Shown here: in pieces, positions 1 through 12,060 of the stretch
Layout of the letters: every line of letters begins with the position of its first letter
How positions within the stretch are numbered: the first letter of the stretch is position 1
DNA from: Gnetum montanum
Lineage: Eukaryota > Streptophyta > Gnetopsida > Gnetales > Gnetaceae
DNA length: 64,000 nucleotides
Direction: 5' to 3'
NCBI GenBank assembly: GCA_015680685.1
Contig: MNCI01023302.1
Span: 337,675 to 401,674 of the forward strand
Position numbers and translations under genes: made by a program
Notes under the pieces: generated by a model
Databases searched by the model: none
Told to the model about the DNA's origin: nothing
The model's input: the letters and a program-made list of their open reading frames with translations, nothing else

Positions 1-626
1 CTAATTTAGCCTAGGCAAGGAGCATTTGGTCTTGACCTTCTGTTCACACCTTAGACTTCATGCAACTACTATTGGAATTACCAAGTACGTCACTATTGGA
101 CCTACCAAGTGATAGTACAACTGGGTTACCAAGAAGTTACACTTAAGTGCTTGAGATGAATCGTACTCATTTTTCTTAACAACAATAATGATAATATGCA
201 TCGAAAGTAAATTAGTAGCTAGGGAAAGTAGTAAACATTAAGCTAAGTCAAAGCAAGAAAATTATTCTAAGTATAAATAGTAAAGACTAAGTGACGCTAC
301 AATGATGCAAAGTAATCTTGATCTTTATTTTCGTGCATGAAATGTGTCCAAGTACATATCACTTGAATAAAGGCTTCATTCAGTTACTAAACATCACATT
401 GTGGCCATACACTCCTAAGTGGTAAGTGCTAACATTGAGAATAAAAAATTACATAATTTCACTAAGTGTGAAATAAAACTATCTGTGGACCATGCTCCTA
501 AGTATCATATTTATAGGCTTGAACATGTCTGCGATATTGGATATGCAAAATCATAGGTTGTGCCCCAATGTCGAGGATCCAATATCAGATGTCGAATATT
601 ATTTCTAACAAAATTTTGATTTATCA
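1..626 (-). repeat. E1 3' LTR, cut by the window edge
   Basis: This aligns with 45,305-45,931 throughout. A TATA-like CTATAAATATG reads on the minus strand near 507-518. The LTR 5' end (plus-strand right end) is ...TTATCA at 626, i.e. TGAT on its own strand, and the flanking minus-strand GAGGGTA just outside resembles a polypurine tract. About 280 bp of the LTR lie beyond the window. Confidence 0.75.
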
Positions 627-834
627 TACCCTCATGATTGACTGAAAACTCATCCTTTATTTTAAATAAAATGAGGATAGATTTCCTTACAAAATTGGGA
701 GGTAGATTTACATGACATTGACTACTATCTACATGACTTTCTAATGCTACAGTGGAGTTCACAAAAATCACATAAATCATGACATGACAACTTTACAAAA
801 CAAAAAACAAAATCCAGTGAAGCTTGATGTAGCC

Positions 835-3603
835 TTATGTGGTTCTAGGTGGTAGTGGCTCTTCCATCAGTTACGTTCCTTTGTCATCATGCTTTTGGAA
901 TTTATATCGATTCAGAAGCATGTGAAGTTTTTCCTCTTCTATTTTGGGATCGTGAATTGTCCATGTTGATGAACCAATGTTTGATGGAATCGACATGTCC
1001 CATGGGCATGACAATTGTGAAAACATCTAATTTGTTTTGACGTACCAACCTGGAAACTACCTTCTTTCCTCATCAAATGCTCTAGCCTTCTCTTGAAGTT
1101 CATGATAATTAGTCAATCTCTTGGCTAGATTTGTTGCTACATCTTTTTGCCCTTTGTAACTGCCTTCACTGTTTCCAGTTTAGAGTTTACCACGTGGAGT
1201 TTCTATAAAGCATCTTTTTCATCCACAAACTCTTTCTCATATAGTGCATATGTGGTTGCCACTTGTTGTTCTAACTCATTGTTGGGCCTTCCTGCTGTTA
1301 ACGTGGATAAGTTAGCATAACGAAGGTTAGCTAACCCCATGGGCTCTTTCAAGTCCTCAATTTGTAGACCTTTATTTTTCACTTCCACCTGGTGGACATG
1401 GACGCAATTTTCCAAGATGGATTGCCAATTAGGATTTTGTGTTGAAATGGTGTTGATTGTGGCCTTTTTCATATGGATTTCTTTCTTGTTGATTTGTTTG
1501 TATATGCCCACTTGGTCATGGAAGTGTTATATGAGCCTATTGTGTTTCTTTACCTTGTTTGGCCACCTGCTGATTTCAATTGCTGATTTTTGTTGAATGA
1601 CGCTTACCTTCTCCATAGAAAGGGTTCTATTTTCTCTTATGATGTAGCTCATGTCCTAGTTGACACTCACTAGTTATTCCCTTAATTAGTGGATGCTCTC
1701 CTCTAAGATATTTTTTTTCTTCTCTATTGTGGTTAGCCTCATGTTATTAGTAGCAAGTTGTTTATTTTTCTCTTGTACCATTGTAAGTGCCTTAACATAT
1801 AAATACATTTGTGCTTCAGCTACAGAGGCATTTCATATTACTTTCTCCATCTCAATCACCAACTACTTATTTTGCTCAATCAGGTTACTAATCTTCTCTG
1901 TTTTGAATTGCTCAATCTAGTCAAGTGTAATTATTTACATAGGATCTCTTCCTTCAACTATTAGAATAGTGATATCTTCTTGTAGTTTTGGAAATTCTAC
2001 TTCTACATGCTTTGTCCTATTCTCTACCATGACCAATTTTTTTTGGTAGCGATGAGCTCAAACTATACTGTTGTGACATCACTAGGGATGTCAAAAAGTG
2101 TTTTCATGACTTGCATAGTTTGTAGTAATTTATTGAGCACATCCTCATGATCAGTAGGAGTCATTGAGATTCTAGCTAACATTTGGAAATCTTTGGCTCT
2201 TGTTAGATCTACCAATGGTACAACAGGTACATTGAAGGATTCTTTGATGTGATTGGTGATTACCTCTACTACTCCCACTACATCTTGGTGCTACATTACC
2301 ACAACTATGGCTCCTTCTTTGATTTTTAATACCACTTGGAATGATGCAGTGTTCCTAGAAATTTGTTTTGATCATTGTGCCTTTCCTTTTGATTGTAATA
2401 AAATTTGTTCACTTGCTAGATTAGTTGAAACTATGGGTTGGATGGCACTGTTGATAACTCTATATAGATTGGCCTCTTCTCTTGTTCTCCAGCTAATTGT
2501 TTCTACAATTTGCTATAGATGGCTAATTGACGATCTATAATCTTATGGCAGTGGTGGTGGGACTTACTATTGTTATTGCTACTATTATTCTTGTTGTTGG
2601 TTTTTGGGCCTTGCTTGCTATTATTGTTGTTGTTTCTGTTGTTCCTCTTGTTCTTATTCTTGCTCTTACTCCTCATCATGGTCTTTCCTTGGTGGTGTTA
2701 GTTTGAGCTACTCAGCATATGAAGCATTTTGGGCCCTTTTGAGAATGTCATTGGTGTATCCCAGGATTCTAGCTTGCTTACACAACTTTTTGATAAGGCA
2801 AGGAAATGGAAGTGTTGGCTTTCTTGTCTTTCTTTCTTCAAATTATTGCTAAATCTCCATAAAGTAGAGTTGTGCGATGTTGGTGTTGAATTTGTCCATA
2901 AGGATCATGATTCCTCTAGCAACATAAGTGGATAGTTGATTGAGTCCTTTTGTTGGGAATAGGTGATAAGTGCCAATTTTGAAGTATATTCTCTCCTCTA
3001 GAGTTAGTTCATTATAGCCTTTATCTTCTTTGCCATAAGCCCATTTTAGCCATAATTTTCTAGTTTCTAGATCTGATTGGAAGGATAGATGTGCTACCCT
3101 TGCCCCTTCATTGGCTACATTCAAAGCTTTTGCAATTGCCTTGATCGATAATGACACTAAGATTTCTCCAATATTGATAGTAGTTCCTTCTTCTTTATTG
3201 TGCCAAAAATGGTAGTCTCTCCAAGATACCATTCACCATTCTATGATAGTGTTGGCCATAGCGGTGATGCTTGGAGTTGCATCCTTATTGCTTTATGAAA
3301 AAATTTCATAAATGGACCAAAGTTCATTTCCACTATGATTGTGGTCAAGATGGATCTTTCTTGAATTTCTTGGAGGTAGTCTTGCGAAAATGTGAGGTGT
3401 TCTACTTTGACTTATGGTTTCTCTACCTCTCCTTGGGCCGATTGTCTAGTAGCAAGAGTTTCTTAATGAATGCTAAATGATTAGGCTTCCTGCTCCTCAT
3501 GTTTTGGTCCTTGTCCTCCATTTTAGCTTCTACCTTGGCCTCTTGGTCATTTTCTTGCTCTTTGTGTGGGTCCTCCTTTTGCTCCTCCTCTTCTTAGGGC
3601 CAT
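835..3603 (-). pseudogene. E1 third ORF (ORF3), degenerate, function unknown
   Basis: Read on the minus strand from ATGGCCCTAAG (ATG at 3,603-3,601) to a TAA at 837-835, this is a broken frame of about 920 codons. The best open pieces are 3,232-2,849 and 1,511-1,203. They align with the plus-strand ORF3 of E2 at 17,231-20,093: a shared LTL-E-IYFKI-YHL block, a shared ANLRY-NL-LT block near the C-terminus, and matching last 50 residues read in another frame. Much of the middle is predicted coiled coil (Lys/Glu/Gln-rich). Some Athila-type elements carry an env-like ORF in this position, but I see no clear signal peptide or membrane span here, so I do not call it env. Stops and frameshifts are frequent. 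Confidence 0.6.
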
Positions 3604-4140
3604 CTGCAATCATTAAGGATTTTGAGTTACTAAGGTATTTCCATGTATTCTTAACAATTATATACCTTACTCATATCCCTAGTTTTGTTAAGTTCTTAGT
3701 TTACTAGGATTGTAGAGTTAGGAAAAGTTTTCAAAATGTTACCCCATAAGTATTAATTTCTTTATAAATCCTCACAATTGTTCATTTGGTCCCTATGTAT
3801 GGTTCATGATGATGGTGATTATTATTTGAGTGTTTTGGCATTAACATGTGTTATTATTTCTTAAAAATTTCAATGTTCTCTTTATACTTACCCTTAAAAT
3901 ACATTTTAGGTGTTAAAATTTTTTGATTTTCAAAAAATTGGCTCAAATTTTCCTTACTAGCACACCCATGACTAAGTTGAATACTCCATGATAAAGTAGG
4001 GTTAAAAAACACAAAAAATAGAGGGATATTGATCAAGTTATGGCTTGGGAAAGTTAGGAGGTTAGATCTTAGATCAGAAAAGAAAATTTGAAAAATCTTC
4101 CTTGGCACAAATGAAAAATGATGAAAATTTTTTTAAGTCC

Positions 4141-4215
4141 CTACGTATATATAGGTTTTATGGGACCCAATATTGGGGACTCGACATTGGGGACCTGATA
4201 TTGGAGCCCAAGGAA
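4141..4215 (-). promoter_or_regulatory. Putative internal promoter of E1 ORF3
   Basis: On the minus strand CTATATATACG (4,154-4,144) follows short repeats: CCAATATCAG, CCCCAATGTCGAG and CCAATATTGGG (4,206-4,167). The first two also occur exactly in the E1 LTR U3 at about 564-590. E2 has a TATA-like box in the same relative place after repeats that match its own LTR. The promoter role is inferred. Confidence 0.4.
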
Positions 4216-4994
4216 ATTCATCTTTCATGAGGGTTTAATGGAAAAAATTAATTCTACTGGATGTTTGGAAGGGTTTAACGTTATTCAATGGGTTTGGATG
4301 ATTGAAATTTGCATATTTTTTTAAGAATTTATCATTGGAAGTTCATAGAGAAGGAATCTCAAGCTAGACAAGTTCATAAGCTGGGTAAGAAGGGTAATGA
4401 ATTCATAGTTATTGAATAGATAGTGTAAATGATATGGAAAGTATTTTATTGATGTTTGGAAGGTTCAAGATGGTATGGAATTGCTTGGTAGGTATAAGAT
4501 ATAACAGTTATACAAGTGGTTCCTCCCCAAAGCAAGCTCTAGTCCTTAATGCCCTTGTATAACTAGGCTTTAAAGTGTCCTTAGGCACTTAAGGAGTTGA
4601 ATGTAGCACATACCTATTTAGAAAAACACACATGTTAGTACGATCAAATTGGGAAAACAACACTATGTTACCAAAACCACAAGTTATGACTATTTAAACA
4701 GTGAGATGAGATGGACTTAGAAGGGATTATAGAAATTGGGACATGAGGTGTCTTACCATAGGCATAATAATTTTTTGTGTTGTATTACTGGTTAAAGTAA
4801 TCATTAGCCTTTCTATCCAAGATTCAAACCAAATCCAGACCACATTTCAATGACATCACATCGTTTCTTCTCTTAGAATTACAACCGTAAAACTATCAAT
4901 GTTGTAAGGAGTATTGTCACTTGGCGTATTATCCAAGGAAGTAGTTTTATTCACAGAACTTTATTTTTATTTTTAGATTTCTAGAAAGCTACCT

Positions 4995-5022
4995 ACCTTT
5001 AGGCATGGGTAACATGTCTTTC
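4995..5022 (-). promoter_or_regulatory. 28-nt spacer motif conserved in E1, E2 and E4, possible splice donor
   Basis: On the minus strand the sequence runs from GAAAGACATG to CCTAAAGGT and is identical at 15,952-15,979 (E2, plus) and 57,865-57,892 (E4, plus), although the flanks have diverged strongly. Here it continues as AAAG|GTAGGT, a near-ideal plant 5' splice site. The function is inferred only from conservation and from the acceptor before ORF3. Confidence 0.45.
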
Positions 5023-5257
5023 TAGTAGGACCCCCAAAAATTTATCCTATGCTCTTTTATTTCTATTTGTGTCAACTATTGATGGTAACACTTATTTTAC
5101 TCTTACTCCCATTTTTCATTAGATCTACAAGGATATAATACAAATGTAGCAACATGATAGAACTCATAATAGTAATCCAAAAGAATCCACAAGTTTTCTT
5201 GATGTCACATCCTTTTCATTCCCACTTGGTTCTTCACTTTTCTATCGAGGCCTAATG

Positions 5258-5450
5258 TGAGGATCATTGACCTTAGAAGGGGTGGGGGATGAATAAGTTC
5301 CCTAATTTAAAACTTGCAAACACAAAGCACACAAGCCAATTTAAACGTGGTTCCCCAACTTGGGTAGTCCACACTCAGAGGGTAGATTGCAAGCACACCT
5401 CTAGACTTTGTTTCTCTCAAATTGTGGTTGAAGGTCCTATTCCCATGTCC
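5258..5450 (-). repeat. Copia 3' LTR, truncated
   Basis: Aligns with 21,426-21,610 of the 5' LTR (shared GATGAATAAG, CAAACACAAAGCA and CAACTTGGGTAGTCCACAC). The LTR terminus is TGAGGATC at 5,258. After about 5,450 the sequence passes directly into RNase H, so the U3 part of the LTR and the polypurine tract are missing. Confidence 0.6.
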
Positions 5451-5469
5451 TTGCATAGATATGCCAATT

Positions 5470-6850
5470 GAAGTTCATCCAATGGTTTTGTAAAGGCATT
5501 AGCTAGTTGATTGACTCTTAGTTCCAATGAACTCTAGTTTGACATGACGACGCTGTGTATGCTCTTTTATGCAATGATGTCAAATATCAATATGTTTGAT
5601 ATGAGAATGTTGAATTGTATTCTTAGTCATGTTAATGGTGCTCTTGTTATCACAATAAAGAGAAGTTGAGTCTGTATGCACACCTAAATCTTTGAGAGTT
5701 TCCTTCATCCAAAGTATTTGAGCATAACAACTGATAGCAGAGATGTATTTAGCTTCTATAGTTAAAAGAGCTATAGTGGTTTGCTTCTTGGTTTTCTAAG
5801 AAATAATACTTCTTTCCAGGAAGAAAAAATTACCACTCATGCTACATCGATCATCAGAACATCCTACCCAATTTGCATCATAATAACTAGCAAGATCAAG
5901 GGAGGAATCCTTTGGATACCAAAGGCCCTAGTTAGTCGTACCTTTTCAGTAGTGAATTTAATAGTCTAGTAGTGAGAATCTTTTGAAGTTGATTGATATC
6001 TAGCACACAATCCTACACTTAAGGATATATTAGGTTGACTAGCAGTTAGATAAAGAAGACTACCAATCATACCTCTATAAAGCTTGGGATCAACTTTCTT
6101 ACCTTGATCATATTTAACAAGTTTAAAATTTGTAGCCACTAAAGTACTTTTAACTTTAACATTAGCCAAACTGTATTTTAGCATAAGATCTTTTACATAC
6201 TTGGTTTGACATAAGAAGGTTCAATCATGTGTTTGATGGATTTGAAATCCAAGAAAGTTCTTGAGTTCTCTCATCATGCTCATTTCGAATTCAGATTGCA
6301 TAAGATTAGAAAACTTCTTGTAATGAATTTCATTAGTGGCACCAAAAATAACATCACCAACATAAATTTGAACTACTAAAATATCTCTACCTTCTCTTTT
6401 AAGAAATAATGTAAGATTATCTTTATCCCTTTTAAATCCATTTGATATGAGATGTTGAGAAAGCCTTTCGTACCAAGCCCTTGAAGCTTGTTTAAGACTA
6501 TAGAGAGCTCTCTTAAGTTTGTAGGCATGATCAATCTTGGTTGAATCAAGAAATCCCTTAGGTTGCTTACTGGACACTTCTTCTTGAATAGTACCATTTA
6601 GGAAGTCACTTTTAACATCCATTTGATAGAGCTTGATGTTGTTAATACTAGCATAGGCAAGAAGAAGGCTAATAGATTCCAGCCTAGCAACTAGAGAAAA
6701 AGTTTCATCAAAATCTATACCTTCTTGTTGGTTATATCATTTGGCAACCAATCTAGCTTTGTTTTTAATGATGTTTCCATTATCATTAGTCTTGTTCGTA
6801 GAGACCCATTTTGTTTCCATAACAGGTTTATCAAAGGGCCTAGGAGTTAA
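5470..6850 (-). pseudogene. Copia reverse transcriptase and RNase H, degenerate
   Basis: The piece at 6,622-6,221 covers the RT palm, including LKRALYSLKQASRAWYERL and a catalytic-loop IYVGDVIFG in which the usual YVDD is YVGD. The piece at 6,184-5,966 carries the downstream LYRGMIGSLLYLTASQP block. RNase H follows in broken frame to about 5,480 (EAKYISAISCYAQ, YCDNKSTINMTKN, IKHIDI). Wording and order match the SIRE-type copia polyprotein. Stops at about 5,960, 6,200 and 6,730 and the lost aspartate make it inactive. It is the 3' part of the same pol as the integrase at 7,260-8,090. Confidence 0.8.
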
Positions 6851-7258
6851 TTCCCATACATTATTTCTAGCAAATTGAATAAGTTCATATTGCATAACAG
6901 AAATCCAACCTTCCTCTTTTTCAGCTTCTTTAAAGGTTTTGGGTTCAAGTTAAGAGAGATAAGTAGTGAAGGCACACATTTTTTTGAATTGGCTTCTAGT
7001 GTAGACATCATCTTGAGCTTTCCTAATAAAATCATTGAGAGAATGTGTTTTGCAAAGTTTGGGTAGTTTTGGTTCATTGGAAGATGTTTCTTGATCATCA
7101 TCATTTTCTTCCTCTTCATGATCACTGCTGGGTTCTAAAGTTTTATCATCTTGCACTAAAGCTGGGCTAGATAGTTTTTGGATGGGAATAGCTTCATCAT
7201 TCGGTTTAGGACTAGTAAGATCATAATAATCTATTTTAACGTTTATGGTTTCCTCCAT
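6851..7258 (-). pseudogene. Copia integrase-RT linker, acidic
   Basis: The open piece 7,258-6,950 is acidic and rich in Asp, Glu and Ser, and lies between the integrase C-terminus and the RT. Such a variable, charged linker is usual in copia polyproteins. It ends in a frameshift before the RT start region (…PKTFKEAEKEEGW… in another frame). No catalytic function is expected. Confidence 0.55.
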
Positions 7259-7259
7259 T

Positions 7260-8090
7260 GTATTAGTTCCTTTGTTAGATACTCTATATGCTCTACTAAC
7301 TAGAGAATATTTCAGGAAAATTCCCTTATTAGTTTTTGCATCAAACTTCCTAAGGTTATCTATATCATTCAGAATATAGCATTTTTAATAAAAGATATGA
7401 AAATAAGATACTAAAGGCTTTTTTCCGGTCCCTAATTCATAAGGAGTTTTAGAAGTAAATATTCTTACTAGAACTCTATTGGACATGTAATAGGCAGTGT
7501 TGATGGCTTTAGCCCAAAAGTGATGAGGAAGACTTTGATCATTTAATATTTTTCTCCCCATCTTGTTCAAAATCTTGTTTTTCCATTCAGTTACACCATT
7601 TTGTTAAGGAGTTGCAGTAGAGAATTGATGTAGAATGCCATTGAGTTGAAAAAGCTATTCAAATTTTGTGTTTTTGAACTCACCTCCATTATTACTTATG
7701 ATAACTTTAATACCATATCCTTTTTCTTTTTGGATCTAATTACTAATTCTCAAAAAAAAAAAAAATGATCAAACACCTCATCTTTGTGATATAAAAAAGC
7801 AACCCAAGTAAAGCAAGAATAATCATCAACAATGGTCAAAAAATATCTTTTCTTTCCTAAGCTAAGAGTTTGAATTGGACTAACCACATCCATATGAAGT
7901 AAATCTAAGGGATGAGTAGTAGAAATACAATTTTTCTTATCAAATATTATCCTTGTTTGTTTCCCTTTTTGACAAGCTTCACATGTATTTAGATTAAAAT
8001 ATTTAAGCTTAGGGAGACCACAAACCATTTCTTTAGATACCAAGGTTTGGAGAATTCCTTATATATGTGGCCCAGTATCCTATGCCAAAG
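7260..8090 (-). pseudogene. Copia integrase, degenerate
   Basis: The zinc-binding region begins with WHRILGHI (end of the frame above 7,989) and continues with CEACQKGKQT at about 7,975. The catalytic core follows: DLLHMDVVSPIQ and TIVDDYSCFTWVAFL (about 7,900-7,800). After an A-run at 7,752-7,764 that breaks the frame comes the NKMGRKILNDQSLPHHFWAKAINTA region (7,570-7,385; first and last residues cited only in part) and TPYELGTGKKP. At least two frameshifts separate the parts. It is inactive as it stands. Confidence 0.75.
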
Positions 8091-8513
8091 ATGAGTATCA
8101 TCTGCATAACTTACTAAACACTTGGATTCAAGGTTAGTAGAATTTCCAAAAATAGTAGAGTACACATTTCCTTTCCTTGATCCTTTTAACACAACATTTC
8201 TAGTAGATATATCTTGTATTCTACAACTATTTTTTGAAAAGATAACATTAAAATTGGAGTAAAAAAGTTGACTCATACTAAGAAGTTTATGTTTCAACCC
8301 ATCAACAAAAAGCACTTTGTTCACAGTGGGTAGTCCCTTACCTTTTCCTCCTATGGTACCAATACTTATTATGGGAGCTTTCATGTCATCTCCAAATGTG
8401 ACTGTATCATAATTTTGTTCATTGAAGTGGGTTAAGTAGGATTTGTCACTTGTCATGTGCCTTGAACACCCATTGTCAATATACCATGTGCTAACATTGT
8501 CATTGAAGAGCAT
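7989..8513 (-). pseudogene. Copia protease and pre-integrase domain
   Basis: The frame opens with WYIDNGCSRHMTSDK. The copia protease signature at this point is normally D-S/T-G; here it reads D-N-G, so the active site is probably lost. The pre-integrase region follows, ending in LLSMSQL and TRNVVLKGSRKGNVY, then LWHRILGHI, the start of the integrase zinc domain, before the frame shifts. Length and order match the family. It lies just downstream (on the minus strand) of the gag zinc knuckle at 8,756-8,565. Confidence 0.7.
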
Positions 8514-8564
8514 AATTTATGCCATCAAATTCCTTTTAAGCTTTCCTTCTTTCTCTTTCCAACC

Positions 8565-8935
8565 CTATATGGTTTTCGTTCTAAGATGATTTTGCAAAGA
8601 CCAAGATTGGTGATGCATTCTAAGATAACAAGAAGCTTGAACATGATCATATTTACCACAAAAGAAACATTTCAAGTAATTTGACCTAGATGATTTGCCA
8701 TACCTAGATGAATGCTGTTTTTGATTCTTGGGTTTCTCCAAAGAGTTTTTGTTCAAATGCTTAAATAATCTTGTCAGTTTTTGAATCTTAGTCCTAAGGT
8801 CTTAGTTTTTCCTTTTGAGGTAAAAGCATTCATCATCAAGAATTTTGATTTTTATTTCCTTGGCATGTAAAGCATCTTTTATTTTAATGCACAAATTTTA
8901 AAAAGAAAGAATGTTATGGCAAAAAGTTTCATACT
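8565..8935 (-). pseudogene. Copia gag C-terminal part with zinc knuckle
   Basis: On the minus strand CFFCGKYDHVQASC (about 8,680-8,640) is a CX2CX4HX4C nucleic-acid-binding knuckle, preceded by a basic stretch rich in Lys, Ser and Arg. Gag is interrupted at 8,935/8,936 by E2; the N-terminal part resumes at 21,190. The frame is broken by stops upstream of the knuckle. Confidence 0.65.
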
Positions 8936-9866
8936 TGATGGGTTGCAGTTGGCCACATCAATGAGGCCTCGTTGACTAGGCTCCATCGATGTGGCCCTAT
9001 TGATGTATCATTTCATGCATCAACGTGGCCCCATTGATGCATTGTTTCATGCATCAATGTGGCCTCGCTGATGTAGGGTCTATTCTTACTTATAAATACA
9101 TACTCAGTAGCTGCATTTCTAGTATTAGTCAATCATAGTGTAGTGAAACTCTTGTAGGTTTTCCATTCAAGAGTTAGAATATTTTCCTAAGTGCCTGCAG
9201 CAAGAGTCATTGAATGTATGGATCTTTATTCAAGCATTGTTGTACCTGAACACAATAGTATATGCGGCAATAAATACAAACTTCTTGATAAACCTTGCAG
9301 CATTCTGGATAGTTTAAATGTTTCATTCATGCATTTAATATTTTCAACTATTTGTTTAATATTTTCCAATAATTAAGATAATTAAGTAATTCAGTGAGAT
9401 AAGCCAAATAGAAAGTAAGTGAACACATAAGTATGACTACTTTGAGCATGTGTATGATGTTTGGTAATCCTAGCAGCACTTAATGCTTGGTATCTTAGCA
9501 ATGCTATATGTGTTCAAGATGTGTACAGAAAGCGAGATTGGATACTAATGTTAGAATTAGTTGAATAGTAGTTAGCTCATTAGATTAAAAGTAGGTATTA
9601 AATTACTTTATTCCCCATATTATTTATTTCAAGCACTGAAACCATACAATATAAAATGACAAAAATCACATGCCTTAATTACACTTAAACCATACCCTTG
9701 AGCTTCACAAGTGTAGTTCAGAAGATAATGAATGTCTTCAACATAGAGTTTACTTCCTAGGGCATTAGTGCACTATAAACTATAGAGTCCACAAAATTTG
9801 ACCAGATCATGAGTGAATGCTTTGTGATTCGTATGGTTAGACATAAGGGTACCTTGTTGCTCATCA
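8936..9866 (+). repeat. E2 5' LTR
   Basis: Begins TGATGGGTTGC and ends CTCATCA. The first 130 bp carry a repeated GGCC-centred motif with ATTGATG/CATCAA arms (8,948-9,072), a family-specific U3 feature. The TATA box is TATAAATACA at 9,091. It pairs with 20,302-21,189. Confidence 0.85.
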
Positions 9867-9886
9867 TTGGTGTTGTTGTTGGGGAC
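9867..9886 (+). promoter_or_regulatory. E2 primer-binding site
   Basis: TTGGTGTTGTTGTTGGGGAC directly follows the LTR. Compared with the tRNA-Asp-type site used by Athila elements (TGGCGCCGTTGCC core) the differences in the core are all C to T, as expected from decay of methylated cytosines. Confidence 0.55.
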
Positions 9887-10016
9887 TCTTTTTGTTGAAA
9901 TAGGCGCTATCCAGGATTAGTGAATATCATTAATATTGTTGGATGAACCCCAAGGTCGACATCATTCTCAATAATACAATTACAAAAGCACACTGATTAT
10001 TTTATTTTATGCAAAC

Positions 10017-11400
10017 TGTCTTCTTCTTCTTCTCATAGGCATGAAGATGTTAAACCACCAATCCCATAACAGTGTAAAGTGATATATACTCATCTAGATG
10101 ACTATGTGCTTGAATTCACCTTTATCCTACACTAGAATGAGTAACTTTGATGGTGTGATATGATGGGAAACATTGTAATGCCTCCTAATCAATCTATGCC
10201 CATGATGCTGCTTTGAACATTTAAAAAGTTAGACATCCATGATCTTCAAGACGAGTATGTTATGTAGAATTATGACTTTTGGGACTACTGTCCCACTAAC
10301 ACATAATGCTGGAGAGATTGACATTAGGAGAAGCATCATGAGTTTGTGAAGGGAAAACACTTCACCAATCCCTTGTTCTTGTTAAATCAAATCAACAATG
10401 AGGATCTTCCCTTTGGGGGTTCTCAACATGAAGATTCTCTACCCCCTGTTATTGGTGATTAAGGTGTGGCCTTAAACCTGCGATCCACTATTAATAAACT
10501 AGGTTTAAAAAAAATGATAGTTAAGGTAGGGAGTTAGGAAAACATCATGATTGCAAGGGATTTAAGGATGGTGGTCATAATGAGTGAAGAGGTGGTGGAA
10601 AAAACCACACTAGTGGTGGTGGTCCACCATCCTCTTCATCTGATTTCAAACATTCCTCTTCATCTTTTGATTTTGATTGAAGCTAGGCTGGAAATCCAAG
10701 GATGGAAATAGGAAACACATGAACCCTTGAATGTCACCATGGGTAGATATTATTCTCTCTTGCATTGATGCCCTAGCCATGATTATTCTCAAAGGGAATA
10801 ACTCTGCCACATCATAGATGAGCTCAAAGAAGAAACTAGAAGAACTCTTAGGGTTTATGCCTAGGGGAGACTATCTGAACTAAGAGCTCATTAGATACAA
10901 AGGCTAATAGAGTAGGTAGCAAAAGAAGAAGATGAGTTGCAAAAAAGAGAAAGTGTAGAAGAGTATAATAGGGACCCTTCCATTAGAAAAAGGGAGGTTC
11001 AATTTTGTGATGAAGGGGAATCACCATTTGATGAAGTAGTGAATAGGAAAACCTTACCTATCTAGAAATATATTTCCAATATTTCAGCAAAGGTTGATAA
11101 ATTATAAGACTCTTTGGATGAAAGATTCCAAATTTCTATGAAGATTGCTAAAGCATACAAAGAGCATAATAGTAATTATAACCGTAAGAGGCAGAAATAA
11201 GTTGAATGTGCCTATTAAAGAGGTAAGCACAAAGTTGCTACAATAGAAGAGGTTATGGAGATAGACTCTAATGATGATACTAGCTGTGACAGTTGTTAAT
11301 ATGAACATCTAAAGAGATGTTGTCCTATGGTGTCACACTTACAAGAGTCTAGGATGTACACACTAAATCCTCAACTAGCACATAGGAAAGAATCCAAATG
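10017..11400 (+). pseudogene. E2 gag, degenerate
   Basis: Broken frames here match the gag of E3 and E4: a serine-rich start at about 10,017, a HPDDY-type block at about 10,090, the HHIIDELKEETRRTLRVYA block at about 10,800, and RESVEEYNRDPS near 10,950. A zinc knuckle of the form CX2CX3HX4C lies at 11,285-11,320 with a stop (CAA to TAA) inside it. The region after it is Pro/Gln-rich. The protein would form the virus-like particle; this copy cannot. Confidence 0.65.
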
Positions 11401-12060
11401 ATTGCCTTATCCTTAAGACAATCCAAGGTATTTCCACCAACAACAACAAGCTTATTATCTAAGTGGAGTTCCACCACAACCATACGAGTAATACCAATAG
11501 TGGCACTAACCACAATCATGGGGAATGCCATTGCCAAGATAGTAGTATCCTTACAAGTAATCAAATCAATATGGGTATTATGTTCAGCAATCCATTTCTC
11601 CACAAAGTTCTACAAGCCACACCTCATTCCAACATCACTATTAACATCTAGAGTATCATTGAACTCATTCACCATCTACTTGAGGGAAGTAGCCATATCC
11701 ATACCACCTTGCACATCCATTTGCACACATAATTTGTGGGTGGTCCTATTTGGTTGATTTTCTAATGATCAAGGTCAAGAATTGCAAAGGCAACTTCCCC
11801 ATCATTATGGGAAGTGCTTGGTTAAGCATGGCCGATGCACGAATGGGCATAAGGAACCTCTTCTTGGAAATCTTGAAGGAGAATGAATTTGGAAGGCTAA
11901 AGAAGAAGCATGTTCCATGCATCATGTATAGTGATATCGGTTGCAATTGCATGTAGAAAATCTAGTCCATTAAAAGTACATTCATCAAAGCATGTAATTA
12001 GTATGCATAAGAAATGGATATCCAAAGGTTTCTATATGCAGCAGTCACAAAATGGGAGGG
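11401..12060 (+). pseudogene. E2 gag C-terminus fused to protease C-terminal half
   Basis: The Pro/Gln/Tyr-rich gag tail runs to about 11,740 and then passes directly into the C-terminal half of the protease (IIMGSAWLSMADARMGIRN, 11,798-11,855). The first half, which holds the catalytic DSG in E3 at about 52,000, is absent, so this is a deletion rather than only point decay. A similar loss is seen in E4. Confidence 0.55.

Larger units (their letters stand above)
3604..5257 (-). other. E1 spacer between integrase and ORF3 (non-coding)
   Basis: No convincing coding sequence. It holds a splice-acceptor-like TGATTGCAG directly before the ORF3 ATG at 3,603, a TATA-like box with U3-like repeats at 4,141-4,215, and at 4,995-5,022 a 28-nt sequence identical to one in E2 and E4. 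It ends where the copia LTR begins at 5,258. Confidence 0.55.

Noticed and set aside
2604-2852. Plus-strand Cys/Ser/Tyr-rich frame
   Set aside because: Antisense of the Lys/Gln-rich part of E1 ORF3.
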